Both the position numbers and the translations under genes were made by a program. A model generated the notes under the pieces. That model was not told where the DNA came from, ran no database searches, and saw only the letters and a program-made list of their open reading frames with translations. A stretch of DNA of 64,000 bases from Myxococcales bacterium (GTDB lineage Bacteria; Myxococcota_A; Polyangia; Polyangiales; Ga0077539), in assembly GCA_013298625.1 (NCBI GenBank), contig JAAFIF010000037.1:1-64000 (forward strand), given 5' to 3'. Shown here piece by piece: positions 51,545 to 60,356 of the stretch (position 1 is its first letter; each line of letters opens with the position of its first letter).

Positions 51545-52429
51545 ATGGACCCCCGTGACGATTCGAGGCTGACGGGCGGCGGCGTGCCCGAGGTGGTGCT
51601 GTCCGAGTTTCGCGTCGAAGCGCTGATCGGCCGCGGTTCGCACGGCAACGTGTACGTCGGTCGCGCGATCGAGAGCGACGAGCTCGTCGCAGTCAAGGTG
51701 TCGCACTCGCGTGACCTCGAGCGGCAGCTGCGCTTCGAGCGCGAGGCGAAGCTGCTCGCGCGCATCGTGCACCCCAACGTCGTCTCGGTGATCGACTGGG
51801 GTCTGCTCGACGACGGACGCGCCGTGCTGGTGATGGAGTTCGTCGACGGTGACCCGCTCGACCAGTGGTGGTCCGAGCACAGCGAGACGGCGTGTTGGCA
51901 AACTGCAGTGCAGATCATCGAGGGCGTGCTCGACGCCCTCTCGGCGCTGCACGCGGCCAACGTGATCCATCGTGACGTCAAGCCAGCGAACATCCTGGTG
52001 CTTCGCGGGCGCGAGCCGTCGATCAAGCTCATCGACCTCGGCGTGGGACGCGAAGAGCACCAGCGCGACCTCAACTCGATCACGGCCTCCGAGCAGGTGC
52101 TCGGCACGATCGCATACATGGCTCCCGAGCAGCTCTTGCTCGAGCCCATCGACGCGCGAGTCGATATCTATGGCGCTGGCTGCGTGCTGTTCGAGCTGCT
52201 GTTCGGGCGCTCTCCGTTCTTGGGGTCGCGCATTCAACAGGCGCTCGCGCGGTGCTCGTCCGCTGGGCCAACGTCGATCCCTCCTCCCGTGGTGGAGCAG
52301 ACCCTGCCGTCCGAGCTGGCCACGACGGTGCTCAGCATGCTGCGCCGCGACCGCGCCGAGCGACCGCCGTCCGCCGCTGCGTGCGCTGCGCTGCTGCGCG
52401 CGGCGCTCGAGCGGTCGATCGCGCCCTGA
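51545..52429 (+). CDS. Ser/Thr protein kinase, DLG variant
   Basis: A 294-residue soluble kinase without additional domains. Glycine loop IGRGSHGNVYVG (~28-39), VAVKVS Lys, HRDVKPANIL (~140-149), LIDLGVGRE with DLG instead of DFG, and MAPEQLLL. The domain ends near residue 285. It is close in sequence to the kinase before it (same GSHG loop and DLG), so the two look like a duplication. Starts at ATG 51545, 91 bases after the previous stop, and ends 45 bases before the next kinase. Confidence 0.9.
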   Translation: MDPRDDSRLTGGGVPEVVLSEFRVEALIGRGSHGNVYVGRAIESDELVAVKVSHSRDLERQLRFEREAKLLARIVHPNVVSVIDWGLLDDGRAVLVMEFVDGDPLDQWWSEHSETACWQTAVQIIEGVLDALSALHAANVIHRDVKPANILVLRGREPSIKLIDLGVGREEHQRDLNSITASEQVLGTIAYMAPEQLLLEPIDARVDIYGAGCVLFELLFGRSPFLGSRIQQALARCSSAGPTSIPPPVVEQTLPSELATTVLSMLRRDRAERPPSAAACAALLRAALERSIAP

Positions 52430-52474
52430 GCGCTTGTAGCGCTACCCACGGCCGCGCTGGCGACCCAGCGTGCT

Positions 52475-54274
52475 TTGGGACTACGCTTGTTCGCTGTGAC
52501 GACGCGGACAGACGGCGACGACGGCGCGGCGCGGCGCCGACTGCTCTCGGCTCGCTTCGAGCGCGATCGCGCGCTGCACGACTCCCGACGCGTCGGTTAC
52601 ATCGCCCTCGTGTCGGTGGCGCTTCACGTGGTCATCGGCGAGGTGGTCTTCGCGCGGTCCGGCTGGGCGGCGGCCAACGAGAGCTTTCGCGCGGGCGTGC
52701 AGCGGGCGCATCGCGTGGACCTCGCGGTGATGCTCGCGGTCACGCTTCCGCTCGCGTACGCCGCGACGCGCGGAGGTGCGCGGTATGCGCTGCGACGGGT
52801 CGTGCCGCTGCTGCTGGCGTTTCAGGCGCTGCTCGTCGGGGCGTGGCTGGGCGTCAACTCGCAGCAGCTCAACGGCAACGTCAACGTGTTCGTGTTCTTG
52901 TCCATCGTCGTCGCGGCGGCGCTGCGGTTGCCCGCGCTCGACGCGGCCGCGGTGTTCGGGCTCTGCACGACGCTCGCCGCCGTGGGAATCGCGCGCGCCC
53001 AAGCGGACGTCGCCGTGCGCTTCGCGTCGATCACCAACGTCGTCGGCGCGTCGCTGTTCGGCTTCGTCGTCGCGTGGCTCAATCGATCGAACGCGCGGCA
53101 ACAGTTCGAGCTCGGCGCGCAGCTGCAAGAGAAGAACGAAGAGCTCGAGAAGAGCCGCGCGGCGATGGTCGAGCTCAACGGCAGCCTCGAGCGTCGGGTC
53201 GACGAGCAGGTGCGCGAGATCGTCGAGAACGCTGACGAGATCAAGCGCCTCAACGCCGTGCTCAGGCAGAGCGTGGTCGAGCAGGCGCGGCAGCTCCGCC
53301 GCGCGCTCACTGGTATTCGCAGCACCGACGAGGTCGAGGTCGCGACGGGGTCCGTCATCGACGGCCGCGTCGAGCTGCTCTCTCCGCTCGGCGCTGGCGG
53401 CAGCAGCGACGTGTTTCTCGCGTACGATCGAAAGCTCGATCGACGGGTGGTGATCAAGCTTCTGCGTGCGAGCGCGCGCAGCTCGAAGTCGACGCTCGAG
53501 CGCTTCGTGTCCGAGGCAGAGCTCGCCTCGCGCGTCGAGCATCCTGCGGTGATCGCGCCGATCCACGTCGGGGTGAGCGAAGGGGGGCGCTTCTATCACT
53601 TGTTCGAGTTCGTCGACGGCGTGGTGCTCAGCGAGGTGCACAAGCAGTGCGCGTTTTCGCCAGCTGAGGTGCTGCGGCTCGTCGCGGGCGTCGCGTCGGC
53701 GCTCGCCGCGGCGCACGAGAGCGGCGTGATTCATCGCGACGTCAAGCCGTCGAACATCCTCGTGTCCGCCAAGCGCCCTGGGGTGTTCGTGCTGGACTTC
53801 GGGATCGCGAAGCTCGACACGCCTGACGAGTCGCACCAGGGGCTCACCGAAGAGGGAGAGCTGCTCGGGACGCCGCTGTTCATGGCCCCCGAGCAGGTCA
53901 TCGAGCCCGAGTCCGTCCGGCCCTCGGCGGACGTGTACGCGTTGGGCCTCGTGTGGCTCGAGCTGCTGCAGGGCGTCGCGCGGGTCGACGGCCTCACGCG
54001 GATCGCCGTCGCGCTGCGTCGGCTGCGCGACCCGAGTCCGCGGCTGCGCGAGTCGTTTGGCTACCCATCGGCGGTGGTCGCGCTGTTCGAGGCGATGACC
54101 TCCACGGACGCAGCGCTGCGGCCGACCGCCGCCCGGGTCGCCGAGGTGCTCGCGGCCGAGGCCGATCGCAACGGCGTGGGCGCCGCAGAGACGTTTGTGC
54201 TGCAGCGCGGATGCGGGACGAGCTGCCACGACTGCGAGCCTGTGGTGCTCGCGCAGAAGGCGTCCGGGCAGTAG
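52475..54274 (+). CDS. membrane-bound Ser/Thr kinase with coiled coil and C-terminal Cys cluster
   Basis: A 599-residue kinase. Residues ~40-205 hold about six membrane helices (VGYIALVSVALHVVIGEVVF; MLAVTLPLAYAAT; VPLLLAFQALLVGAWLG; FVFLSIVVAAALRL; VGASLFGFVVAWL). Residues ~210-285 are a coiled coil (LQEKNEELEKSRAAM). The kinase spans ~300-565: GAGGSSDVFLA, VIKLLRA Lys, HRDVKPSNIL, LDFGIAKLD (normal DFG), MAPEQV. The end holds RGCGTSCHDCEP, a Cys/His cluster unusual in kinases that could bind a metal or sense redox state. Start is TTG at 52475, or GTG at 52496, since no ATG fits. The N-terminal membrane part may sense a signal. Confidence 0.85.
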   Translation: MGLRLFAVTTRTDGDDGAARRRLLSARFERDRALHDSRRVGYIALVSVALHVVIGEVVFARSGWAAANESFRAGVQRAHRVDLAVMLAVTLPLAYAATRGGARYALRRVVPLLLAFQALLVGAWLGVNSQQLNGNVNVFVFLSIVVAAALRLPALDAAAVFGLCTTLAAVGIARAQADVAVRFASITNVVGASLFGFVVAWLNRSNARQQFELGAQLQEKNEELEKSRAAMVELNGSLERRVDEQVREIVENADEIKRLNAVLRQSVVEQARQLRRALTGIRSTDEVEVATGSVIDGRVELLSPLGAGGSSDVFLAYDRKLDRRVVIKLLRASARSSKSTLERFVSEAELASRVEHPAVIAPIHVGVSEGGRFYHLFEFVDGVVLSEVHKQCAFSPAEVLRLVAGVASALAAAHESGVIHRDVKPSNILVSAKRPGVFVLDFGIAKLDTPDESHQGLTEEGELLGTPLFMAPEQVIEPESVRPSADVYALGLVWLELLQGVARVDGLTRIAVALRRLRDPSPRLRESFGYPSAVVALFEAMTSTDAALRPTAARVAEVLAAEADRNGVGAAETFVLQRGCGTSCHDCEPVVLAQKASGQ

Positions 54275-54544
54275 CCGCGCCGAGCTGGCCCGCACGGCGC
54301 TCGACGAGCGGCGCGACGCCCACCATTGCGTCGGTGCAACGTTGGTAATGTGACCGATTAATCTCTGATGAAGACCGATCAGTCATCGGCTATCGTGCAT
54401 TGATTTGTCTTTCTCGTCTGACAACGCTGATTCGGGGACTGTCGTCAACGCGGCCCTTTTCGCGGCTCGCAGCGCTACGCCGCTCGGCGAGCCGAAAGCA
54501 ACCCGCTCATCGGCGGGCGCCCGCCGCTGGACGCGCAGGGCGCG
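54275..54544. promoter_or_regulatory. 270-base intergenic region with a CCGAT dyad
   Basis: This gap before the fourth kinase gene is noticeably more AT-rich than its surroundings between about 54320 and 54430. It contains the dyad CCGAT-CAGTC-ATCGG at 54375-54389 and a second ACCGAT at 54353-54358. No open frame with coding character is seen. It is a likely promoter region for the kinase-amylase unit. Confidence 0.4.
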
Positions 54545-55420
54545 ATGAACATGACCAACGCGATCGGGGGCCGGGTCGTGCTCGGCCGCTACGCGCTCGA
54601 AGCGCGCCTCGGGAGCGGCGCGAGCGCGAGTGTATTTGCTGGCCGTTCGCTGCGCAGCGGCGCGCGGGTGGCCGTCAAGCTCTCGACGCACTTGGATGGC
54701 CTGCCGCGGGCGCGGTTTCTTCGCGAGGCCGAGCTGCTCTCGCGGGTGATGCACCCAAACGTCGTTCGAATCTTGGATTTCGGCGAGCTCCCCGACGGCA
54801 CGCAGGTGATGGTGATGGAGTTCATCGCGGGCGAGTCGCTCGAGGAGGTGCTCGTGGCGCGTGGCGCGCTCCCTTGGCGAGAGGCGTGCGATATCGTGTG
54901 CGGCGTTCTGAGCGGACTCGAGGCGCTGCACGGCTCGGGGATCATCCATCGTGACATCAAGCCCTCCAACGTGCTGATCGAGCGGGGGCTGCGTCCGACG
55001 GTGAAGGTGATCGACCTCGGCGTGAGCCGAGACATGTTCGCGACGAGCCGACCGTTGACGGCGGTCGGGATGATCGTCGGAACCGTGGCGTTCATGGCCC
55101 CTGAGCACATCGCGCAAGAGCCGGTCGACGAGCGCTCGGATCTGTACTCAGTGGGCGTGACGCTCTATGAGCTGCTCACGGGCAAGCTGCCGTTCGACGG
55201 CCCTGCCGCGCTCATGGCGGCGAACAAGCTGCGGTACTCGGGCGTGTACGAGCTGCGCGTCCCTGCGGATACGCCCGCCCCTCCGCCGGCGCTGGTCACG
55301 CTGGTCTCGTCGCTGCTGCGGCGCAGGCCCGACGAGCGGCCGTCGTCCGCGTCCGAGTGCCTCGACGCGCTGCGCGCGATCCTGGTGGGCCGAAGCATCC
55401 CGCCGCGAATGCCGTCGTGA
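54545..55420 (+). CDS. Ser/Thr protein kinase, DLG variant
   Basis: A 291-residue soluble kinase: LGSGASASVFAG glycine loop (~22-33), VAVKLS Lys, HRDIKPSNVL (~139-148), VIDLGVSRD (DLG again), and MAPEHI. Domain ends near residue 280. Start at ATG 54545; a second Met two residues later is also possible. Unlike the first two kinases it follows a long AT-richer promoter region. The amylase-like lipoprotein gene begins 26 bases after its stop, so the kinase and amylase may be co-transcribed. Confidence 0.9.
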   Translation: MNMTNAIGGRVVLGRYALEARLGSGASASVFAGRSLRSGARVAVKLSTHLDGLPRARFLREAELLSRVMHPNVVRILDFGELPDGTQVMVMEFIAGESLEEVLVARGALPWREACDIVCGVLSGLEALHGSGIIHRDIKPSNVLIERGLRPTVKVIDLGVSRDMFATSRPLTAVGMIVGTVAFMAPEHIAQEPVDERSDLYSVGVTLYELLTGKLPFDGPAALMAANKLRYSGVYELRVPADTPAPPPALVTLVSSLLRRRPDERPSSASECLDALRAILVGRSIPPRMPS

Positions 55421-55446
55421 GCGCATCGAGCGGGTGAAGTCACGGT

Positions 55447-57768
55447 ATGCTCACGATCGCCGTGAGTCGTACTTCGCTGCTTGTATGGCCGTTGATCGCG
55501 CTCTGCGCTTGTCCTCCGCCGAGGCCGTTGATCGGCAACGATGGAGGCCGCGACGTGGTCGCGATGGATCGCGCGGGGCCCGATGGCGCGACGGGTATGG
55601 ACGCGAGCTCCGTCGAGAGCGGCGCGGACGCCGATGTGCCAGCGGACCTGCGTTGCCCGGTGCCGTTCGTGTTTCGTGTCCCTGCCGGGCGCACGATCAA
55701 CCGCGTCGAGGTCACCGGCGAGTGGAACGGCTGGTCCAACCCAGGCGTCGCGCTCGCCAGCGACGGGGCGGGGGCGTTTCGCGGCGACGTCGCGATTCCG
55801 CCGGGATTTCACGGGTACAAACTGCTGATCGACGGAGAGTGGCAGCTCGACCCCGACGCGGCTCGGCGCAAGTACGTCGGCGGCGTCGAGAACTCGGGCG
55901 TCCGCGTCGAAGACTGCCGCCACCCGACGCTCTCGCTCGTCAACCACACGGTCGAGCGGCCGGCTGCTGGGCAAGGTCGCTTTCGCGCCGAAGTCCAGTG
56001 GGCCGACGGAATCGACCGCGCCGCCGTCGACCCGAGCAGCGTCCGCGTCGCGCTTCGCCGCGACGGCACGAGCGCCCCTGTCGTGGGCGCGATGGTCGAC
56101 GCCGCCACGCGCCGCGTGCGCATCGACGCAGGCTCGCTCGCCGACGGAAAGTACACGGTCCTCGTCGACGCCCGCGACGCGCGAGGCCGCGCAGCGCGCA
56201 CGCTGCGGCTGCAATTCTGGGTCGAAGCGCGCGCGTTCACCTGGCAAGGCGCGACGATCTACATGGCGATGATCGACCGCTTCGCCAACGGCGACCGCGC
56301 GAGCGACGCCGCTCCCACCGCGGGCGTCGACCCACGCGCGGACTATCAGGGCGGCGATTTTCAGGGCCTTCGCGCGCGCATCGCGGACGGCTCGCTCGAT
56401 CGCTTGGGCGTGCGCGCGATCTGGCTCGCGCCGGTCAACCGCAACCCAGCGGGCGCGTTTCTCGCGGCCGACGGCGTGCACCGCGTGATGGGCTACCACG
56501 GGTACTGGCCCATCCGCGCGCGCGAGGTCGAGCCTCGTTTGGGCGGCGAAGCGGCGCTGCGCGCGCTCATCGCCGAGGCGCATCGACACGGCATCCGCGT
56601 GCTGCAGGACTTCGTCGTCAACCACGTGCACCGCGAGCACGAGTACTTCGCTGCGCACCCCGAGTGGTTTCGCACCGGCTGCGTGTGCGGGACGAACAAC
56701 TGCGACTGGACCGGGCGAAGGCTCGACTGCTTGTTCACCGACTACCTTCCGGACGTGAACTGGTCGGTGCCCGAAGTGGCCGAGCAGTTCGCGTCCGACG
56801 CGTCGTTTTGGATCGACGACTTCGACTTCGACGGGCTTCGCGTGGACGCGGTCAAGCACGTCGAAGACATCTCTGTGTTCAACCTCCGCGCGAGGCTGCA
56901 CGAGGACTTCGAGGCGACGGGCCAGCGCGTGTTCTTGACCGGTGAGACGGCGATGGGCTGGCAAGACTGCGGCGTCGAGTGCAACCGCAGCGAGTACGAC
57001 ACGATCAACCGCTACATGGGCGCGCGCGGCCTCGATGGTCAGGCGGACTTCGTGCTGTACCACGCGGTGCCGTACCGCGCTTTCTCCAGCGATTCTCGCG
57101 GAATGCTGCACGTCGACTTCTGGACCCAGCAGAGCCAGCGGCAGTTCACCGCGGGCTCGGTGATGACCCCGTACGTGGGCAGCCACGACACGGCCCGCTT
57201 CGCGACGCTCGCGTCGTACCGCGGACAAGCGCCGGGCCTCGACCCCGGCATCCCCGGCAATCAATGGAACAACATCGCCCAAGCGCCGCGCGCGCCGGAC
57301 GCGTACGCGCGGCATCGGCTCGCGATGAGCTGGGTGCTCACGATCCCCGGCGCGCCGTTGATGTACTACGGCGACGAGTACGGTGACTGGGGCGGCGCCG
57401 ACCCCAACAACCGTCGCCTGTGGCGCGAACCGTCGATGCTCAGCGCCGATGAGAGCGCCACGCTCGCGCACCTCCGCGCCGTCGGAAGCGCGCGCGCCGA
57501 GCTCGTGGCGCTGCAGCGGGGCGAGTACATCTCGCTCGGCGCCACCGAAGAGACCCTCGTGTTCGCCCGCCGCGCCGGCGCGGACGTGGCGATCGTCGGC
57601 CTCTCGAAGGCGGGCGCCGATCGCACCGTGACCGTCTCTGTCGGCGCCGCAGGGCTCACCGACGGGACCGCGCTGCGCGACCGCCTCTCGATGCAGTCCG
57701 TCACCGTCACCGCGGGCAGCGTGACGCTGACCATCCCCTCGTGGGGCGCGGTGATCCTCGCGCGTTGA
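55447..57768 (+). CDS. GH13 alpha-amylase-family lipoprotein
   Basis: A 773-residue exported glycoside hydrolase. Signal with lipobox region LIALCAC and an Asp/Gly/Ala linker; residues ~75-160 form a CBM48/glycogen-branching-like beta domain (VEVTGEWNGWSNPGVAL). The GH13 barrel spans ~270-700: FVVNH (region I), DGLRVDAVKH (region II, nucleophile Asp), FLTGETAMG (region III, acid Glu), VGSHDTARF (region IV, transition-state Asp), and MYYGDEYG. A beta domain ends the protein. It should cleave alpha-1,4-glucans outside the cell. Cys residues CGTNNCDW and CLFTDYL-type add a disulfide. Start at ATG 55447. Next gene starts 7 bases after its stop. Confidence 0.9.
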   Translation: MLTIAVSRTSLLVWPLIALCACPPPRPLIGNDGGRDVVAMDRAGPDGATGMDASSVESGADADVPADLRCPVPFVFRVPAGRTINRVEVTGEWNGWSNPGVALASDGAGAFRGDVAIPPGFHGYKLLIDGEWQLDPDAARRKYVGGVENSGVRVEDCRHPTLSLVNHTVERPAAGQGRFRAEVQWADGIDRAAVDPSSVRVALRRDGTSAPVVGAMVDAATRRVRIDAGSLADGKYTVLVDARDARGRAARTLRLQFWVEARAFTWQGATIYMAMIDRFANGDRASDAAPTAGVDPRADYQGGDFQGLRARIADGSLDRLGVRAIWLAPVNRNPAGAFLAADGVHRVMGYHGYWPIRAREVEPRLGGEAALRALIAEAHRHGIRVLQDFVVNHVHREHEYFAAHPEWFRTGCVCGTNNCDWTGRRLDCLFTDYLPDVNWSVPEVAEQFASDASFWIDDFDFDGLRVDAVKHVEDISVFNLRARLHEDFEATGQRVFLTGETAMGWQDCGVECNRSEYDTINRYMGARGLDGQADFVLYHAVPYRAFSSDSRGMLHVDFWTQQSQRQFTAGSVMTPYVGSHDTARFATLASYRGQAPGLDPGIPGNQWNNIAQAPRAPDAYARHRLAMSWVLTIPGAPLMYYGDEYGDWGGADPNNRRLWREPSMLSADESATLAHLRAVGSARAELVALQRGEYISLGATEETLVFARRAGADVAIVGLSKAGADRTVTVSVGAAGLTDGTALRDRLSMQSVTVTAGSVTLTIPSWGAVILAR

Positions 57769-57775
57769 GCGCAGA

Positions 57776-58918
57776 GTGGCGCGGCCCGTCGGCGCGGTGC
57801 TACGAGCAGCGGCCGTGCAGAACATCGAACCGCTCTCCGCCGAGCTCGAACGCGCGCTGCTCCACGCGCTGCTCGAAGAGTTCACCCTGAGCAACGGGCT
57901 GTTCTTCGACGAACGGCTGCGCACGCCCACGCTGGCGCTCTCGGACAGCGAGCGCTTTCTCGGCCGCTGGACGAGCGCGCTTCGGCGCATCGAAATCGGC
58001 CGCAGCTTCGTGCTCGGCCATCGTTGGACGCTCGTCGTCGAGGTGCTCAAGCACGAGATGGCGCACCAGTTCGTCGACGAGGTGCTCGGCGTGCGCGAAG
58101 AGACCGCGCACGGCGCTGCGTTTCAACGCGTGTGCGCCGAGCGAGGGATCGACCCGCGCGCCGCGGGGCTGCCCGACGACGTCGCGCGCGACGGAGCGCC
58201 GCTCGAAGACAGCGGTCGCACGGCGGTGCTCTCTCGCGTCTCGAAGCTGCTCGCGCTCGCGCAGAGCCCCAACGAGCACGAGGCGCAGACGGCGATGAAC
58301 CTCGCGCAGAAGCTGATGCTCGAGCACAACCTCGGCGAGCTCGAGGCCCGACGTCGGCGCGCGTACGTCTCTCGCGAGCTCGGCGAGCCCGCAGGTCGCC
58401 TCGAAGAGTCGATCGGCTTGATCGGCGTCGTCCTGCGCGAGCACTTCTTCGTCGAGGTGATCCAGCTGCGCGTGTGGCGCGCGCGCGAGGGCTCGCGGGG
58501 CACCGTGCTCGAAGCGACGGGCACCGCGGACAACGTCGCGATGGCCGAGTACGTCTACTCGTTTTTGCACCACACGGCCGAGGGGCTGTGGGAGCAGCAC
58601 AAGCGCGCGCACAAGATCAAAGGCGACCGCGATCGCCGGGCGTACCGCGCCGGCGTGGTCACGGGCTTTCTCGAGAAGCTGCGCGTCGAGCAGAAGAGCA
58701 ACGAAGAGAAGGGGCTCGTGTGGGTGGGCGACCCCGAGCTCGCGAAGCACTACCGCACGCGCTACCCGCGGATCGCCACCGTTCGCACGGGCGGAGCGGG
58801 CAGCGCCGAGGCGCGCTCGCACGGTCACGAGGCGGGCAAGAAGCTCGTGCTGCGCAAGGGCGTCGAAGGCGGGACCGAGTCGCGCGGGCTGCAGCTCGGA
58901 GCGGGGCGAGGGCGCTGA
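57776..58918 (+). CDS. SprT-like metalloprotease with DUF2786
   Basis: A 380-residue cytoplasmic protein. N-terminal part (~20-150) is SprT-like: LKHEMAHQFVDE (HExxH, ~91-102) is a zinc protease motif, with RHPE/AHGAAFQRVCAERG following as the third-ligand region. From ~150 a DUF2786 domain (SRVSKLLALAQSPNEHEAQTAMNLAQKLM, in parts) and a C-terminal DUF7168-like part (VLREHFFVEVIQL, RAYRAGVVTGFLEKLR) follow. Start is GTG at 57776, 7 bases after the amylase stop. The combination of SprT and DUF2786 is known but uncharacterised. Relatives of SprT/Spartan cut proteins crosslinked to DNA, but that role is not shown here. Confidence 0.83.
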   Translation: MARPVGAVLRAAAVQNIEPLSAELERALLHALLEEFTLSNGLFFDERLRTPTLALSDSERFLGRWTSALRRIEIGRSFVLGHRWTLVVEVLKHEMAHQFVDEVLGVREETAHGAAFQRVCAERGIDPRAAGLPDDVARDGAPLEDSGRTAVLSRVSKLLALAQSPNEHEAQTAMNLAQKLMLEHNLGELEARRRRAYVSRELGEPAGRLEESIGLIGVVLREHFFVEVIQLRVWRAREGSRGTVLEATGTADNVAMAEYVYSFLHHTAEGLWEQHKRAHKIKGDRDRRAYRAGVVTGFLEKLRVEQKSNEEKGLVWVGDPELAKHYRTRYPRIATVRTGGAGSAEARSHGHEAGKKLVLRKGVEGGTESRGLQLGAGRGR

Positions 58919-58942
58919 CGAGCGCGCGTGAAGCGCCGCGCG

Positions 58943-59082
58943 GTGAAACAACGTTTCATTGATGTTTCACTGCGCGCGCCGTGCACGAATGTGCAATCCG
59001 TGCGTCCATTGACTGAGTGCGCTCGAGCAGGCGTAGCGCAAAAGCCGCGTTGTTTCACTGCTGACCGTTCGATGGTGAAACG
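58943..59082. promoter_or_regulatory. TGAAAC half-site array in the sulfur operon promoter
   Basis: The 205-base gap before the sulfide:quinone oxidoreductase gene holds five TGAAAC half-sites: TGAAAC-AAC-GTTTCA at 58944-58958, another GTTTCA at 58964-58969, GTTTCA at 59052-59057 and TGAAAC at 59076-59081. They give GTGAAACA-N12-TGTTTCAC (58943-58970) and TGTTTCAC-N16-GTGAAACG (59051-59082). Such arrays are what a repressor or activator with two dimer sites would bind. Confidence 0.65.
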
Positions 59083-59091
59083 TTTGTAGGC

Positions 59092-59107
59092 TGGCCCAGT
59101 CGCTGCA
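59092..59107 (+). promoter_or_regulatory. possible sigma-54 promoter of the sulfur operon
   Basis: The sequence TGGCCCAGTCGCTGCA matches the sigma-54 pattern TGGCACG-N4-TTGCW at the key GG and GC with correct spacing (-24/-12 type). The start would fall near 59118, giving a leader of only about six bases before the ATG at 59124. That short leader argues against it. Confidence 0.3.
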
Positions 59108-59123
59108 CTGGACGGCGTCCGCC

Positions 59124-60353
59124 ATGAGACGCGTATTGATCCTGGGCGCAGGGACGGGCGGGACGATGATGGCCAACAAGCTGGTGAAGGCGCTGCCTTT
59201 CGACCAGTGGAAGGTCACCGTCGTCGACCGCGACAACGTTCACATCTATCAGCCTGGGCTGCTGTTCGTCCCCTTCGGGATGAGCCGGCCCGAGAGCATC
59301 GTGAAGGCGCGCAAGCCCTTGCTCGACGCGAGGGTGGACTGCCGACTCACTGGGATCGACCGCGTCGCTCCCGACGAGAACACCGTGTACCTCACGGGGG
59401 GCGAGAAGCTCTCGTACGACATCCTGATCGTCGCGACCGGCTCGCGCATCTTGCCCGAGCAGACGCCGGGCCTGACGGGCGTCGGCTGGAAGAAGACCGC
59501 GTTCGACTTCTATACGTACGAGGGCGCGGTCGAGCTCGCCAAGAAGCTCGAGCGCTTCGAGGGCGGCCGACTGGTGCTCAACATCGTCGAGATGCCCATC
59601 AAGTGCCCCGTCGCGCCGCTCGAGTTTCTCTTTCTCGCCGACGCGTACTTCACGAAGAAGGGCATGCGCGACAAGGTCGAGATCGTCTTCGCGACGCCGC
59701 TCGAAGGCGCGTTTACCAAGCCCAAGGCGAGCGTGGCGTTCGGCGACATGCTGGGGCGTCGCGGCATCCATGTGATGGGTGACTTCTCTGCGTCCGAAGT
59801 GGACGGAGAGAAGCGCGTGCTCAAGTCCTACGACGGCCGCGAGACCAACTACGACCTGCTCGTGAGCATCCCCGCACACGGGGGCGCCGAGGTGATCTCG
59901 AAGTCGGGGATGGGCGACGGCAGCGGCTGGCTCCCGACGAACAAGCACTCGCTGCAGAGCACGAAGTTCAAGAACGTCTTCGCGATCGGCGACGCGACGG
60001 ACCTGCCGAGCTCGAAGGCCGGCGCCGTGGCGCACTTTCAGAGCGAGGTGCTCTTCGAGAACGTGCAGCGATTCGCCGCAGAACGACCGCTGGACAACAG
60101 CTTCGACGGCCACGCCAACTGCTTCATCGAGACCGGCTACGGCAAGGCGATGTTGATCGATTTCAACTACACGACCGAGCCGCTGCCCGGGCGGTTTCCG
60201 CTGCCCGGCGTCGGGCCGTTTTCGTTGCTCGAAGAGAGCGAGATCAACCACTGGGGCAAGCTCGCCTTCGAGTGGGTCTACTGGAACATCCTGCTCGCAG
60301 GCAAAGAACTCCCCCTCGATCACCGCATGCTCACCGCAGGCAAGTGGAGCTGA
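59124..60353 (+). CDS. sulfide:quinone oxidoreductase-family flavoprotein
   Basis: A 409-residue FAD-dependent oxidoreductase: GAGTGG (residues 8-13, FAD), NVHIYQPGLLFVPFG (typical of SQR), VATGSRILPEQTPG, SIPAHGGAEV, and the C-terminal FAD motif FAIGDATDLPSSKAG. Cys residues are VDCRLTG, the conserved-type IKCPVAPLEFLF (the Cys usually linked to FAD/sulfide chemistry) and HANCFIETGYG. The last ~40 residues include an amphipathic helix that could sit on the membrane. It oxidises H2S to zero-valent sulfur and passes electrons to quinone. Start at ATG 59124. The fusion-protein gene begins three bases after its stop. Confidence 0.88.
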   Translation: MRRVLILGAGTGGTMMANKLVKALPFDQWKVTVVDRDNVHIYQPGLLFVPFGMSRPESIVKARKPLLDARVDCRLTGIDRVAPDENTVYLTGGEKLSYDILIVATGSRILPEQTPGLTGVGWKKTAFDFYTYEGAVELAKKLERFEGGRLVLNIVEMPIKCPVAPLEFLFLADAYFTKKGMRDKVEIVFATPLEGAFTKPKASVAFGDMLGRRGIHVMGDFSASEVDGEKRVLKSYDGRETNYDLLVSIPAHGGAEVISKSGMGDGSGWLPTNKHSLQSTKFKNVFAIGDATDLPSSKAGAVAHFQSEVLFENVQRFAAERPLDNSFDGHANCFIETGYGKAMLIDFNYTTEPLPGRFPLPGVGPFSLLEESEINHWGKLAFEWVYWNILLAGKELPLDHRMLTAGKWS

Positions 60354-60356
60354 ATC

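Noticed and set aside
50458..55420. Idea that the DLG kinases are dead pseudokinases.
   Set aside because: The metal-binding Asp, the HRD motif and the ATP-binding Lys are all present; DLG is a tolerated variant.
55165..58050. Minus-strand open frame of about 960 codons opposite the amylase gene.
   Set aside because: Antisense shadow of the GH13 gene, rich in Arg and Val, no signature.
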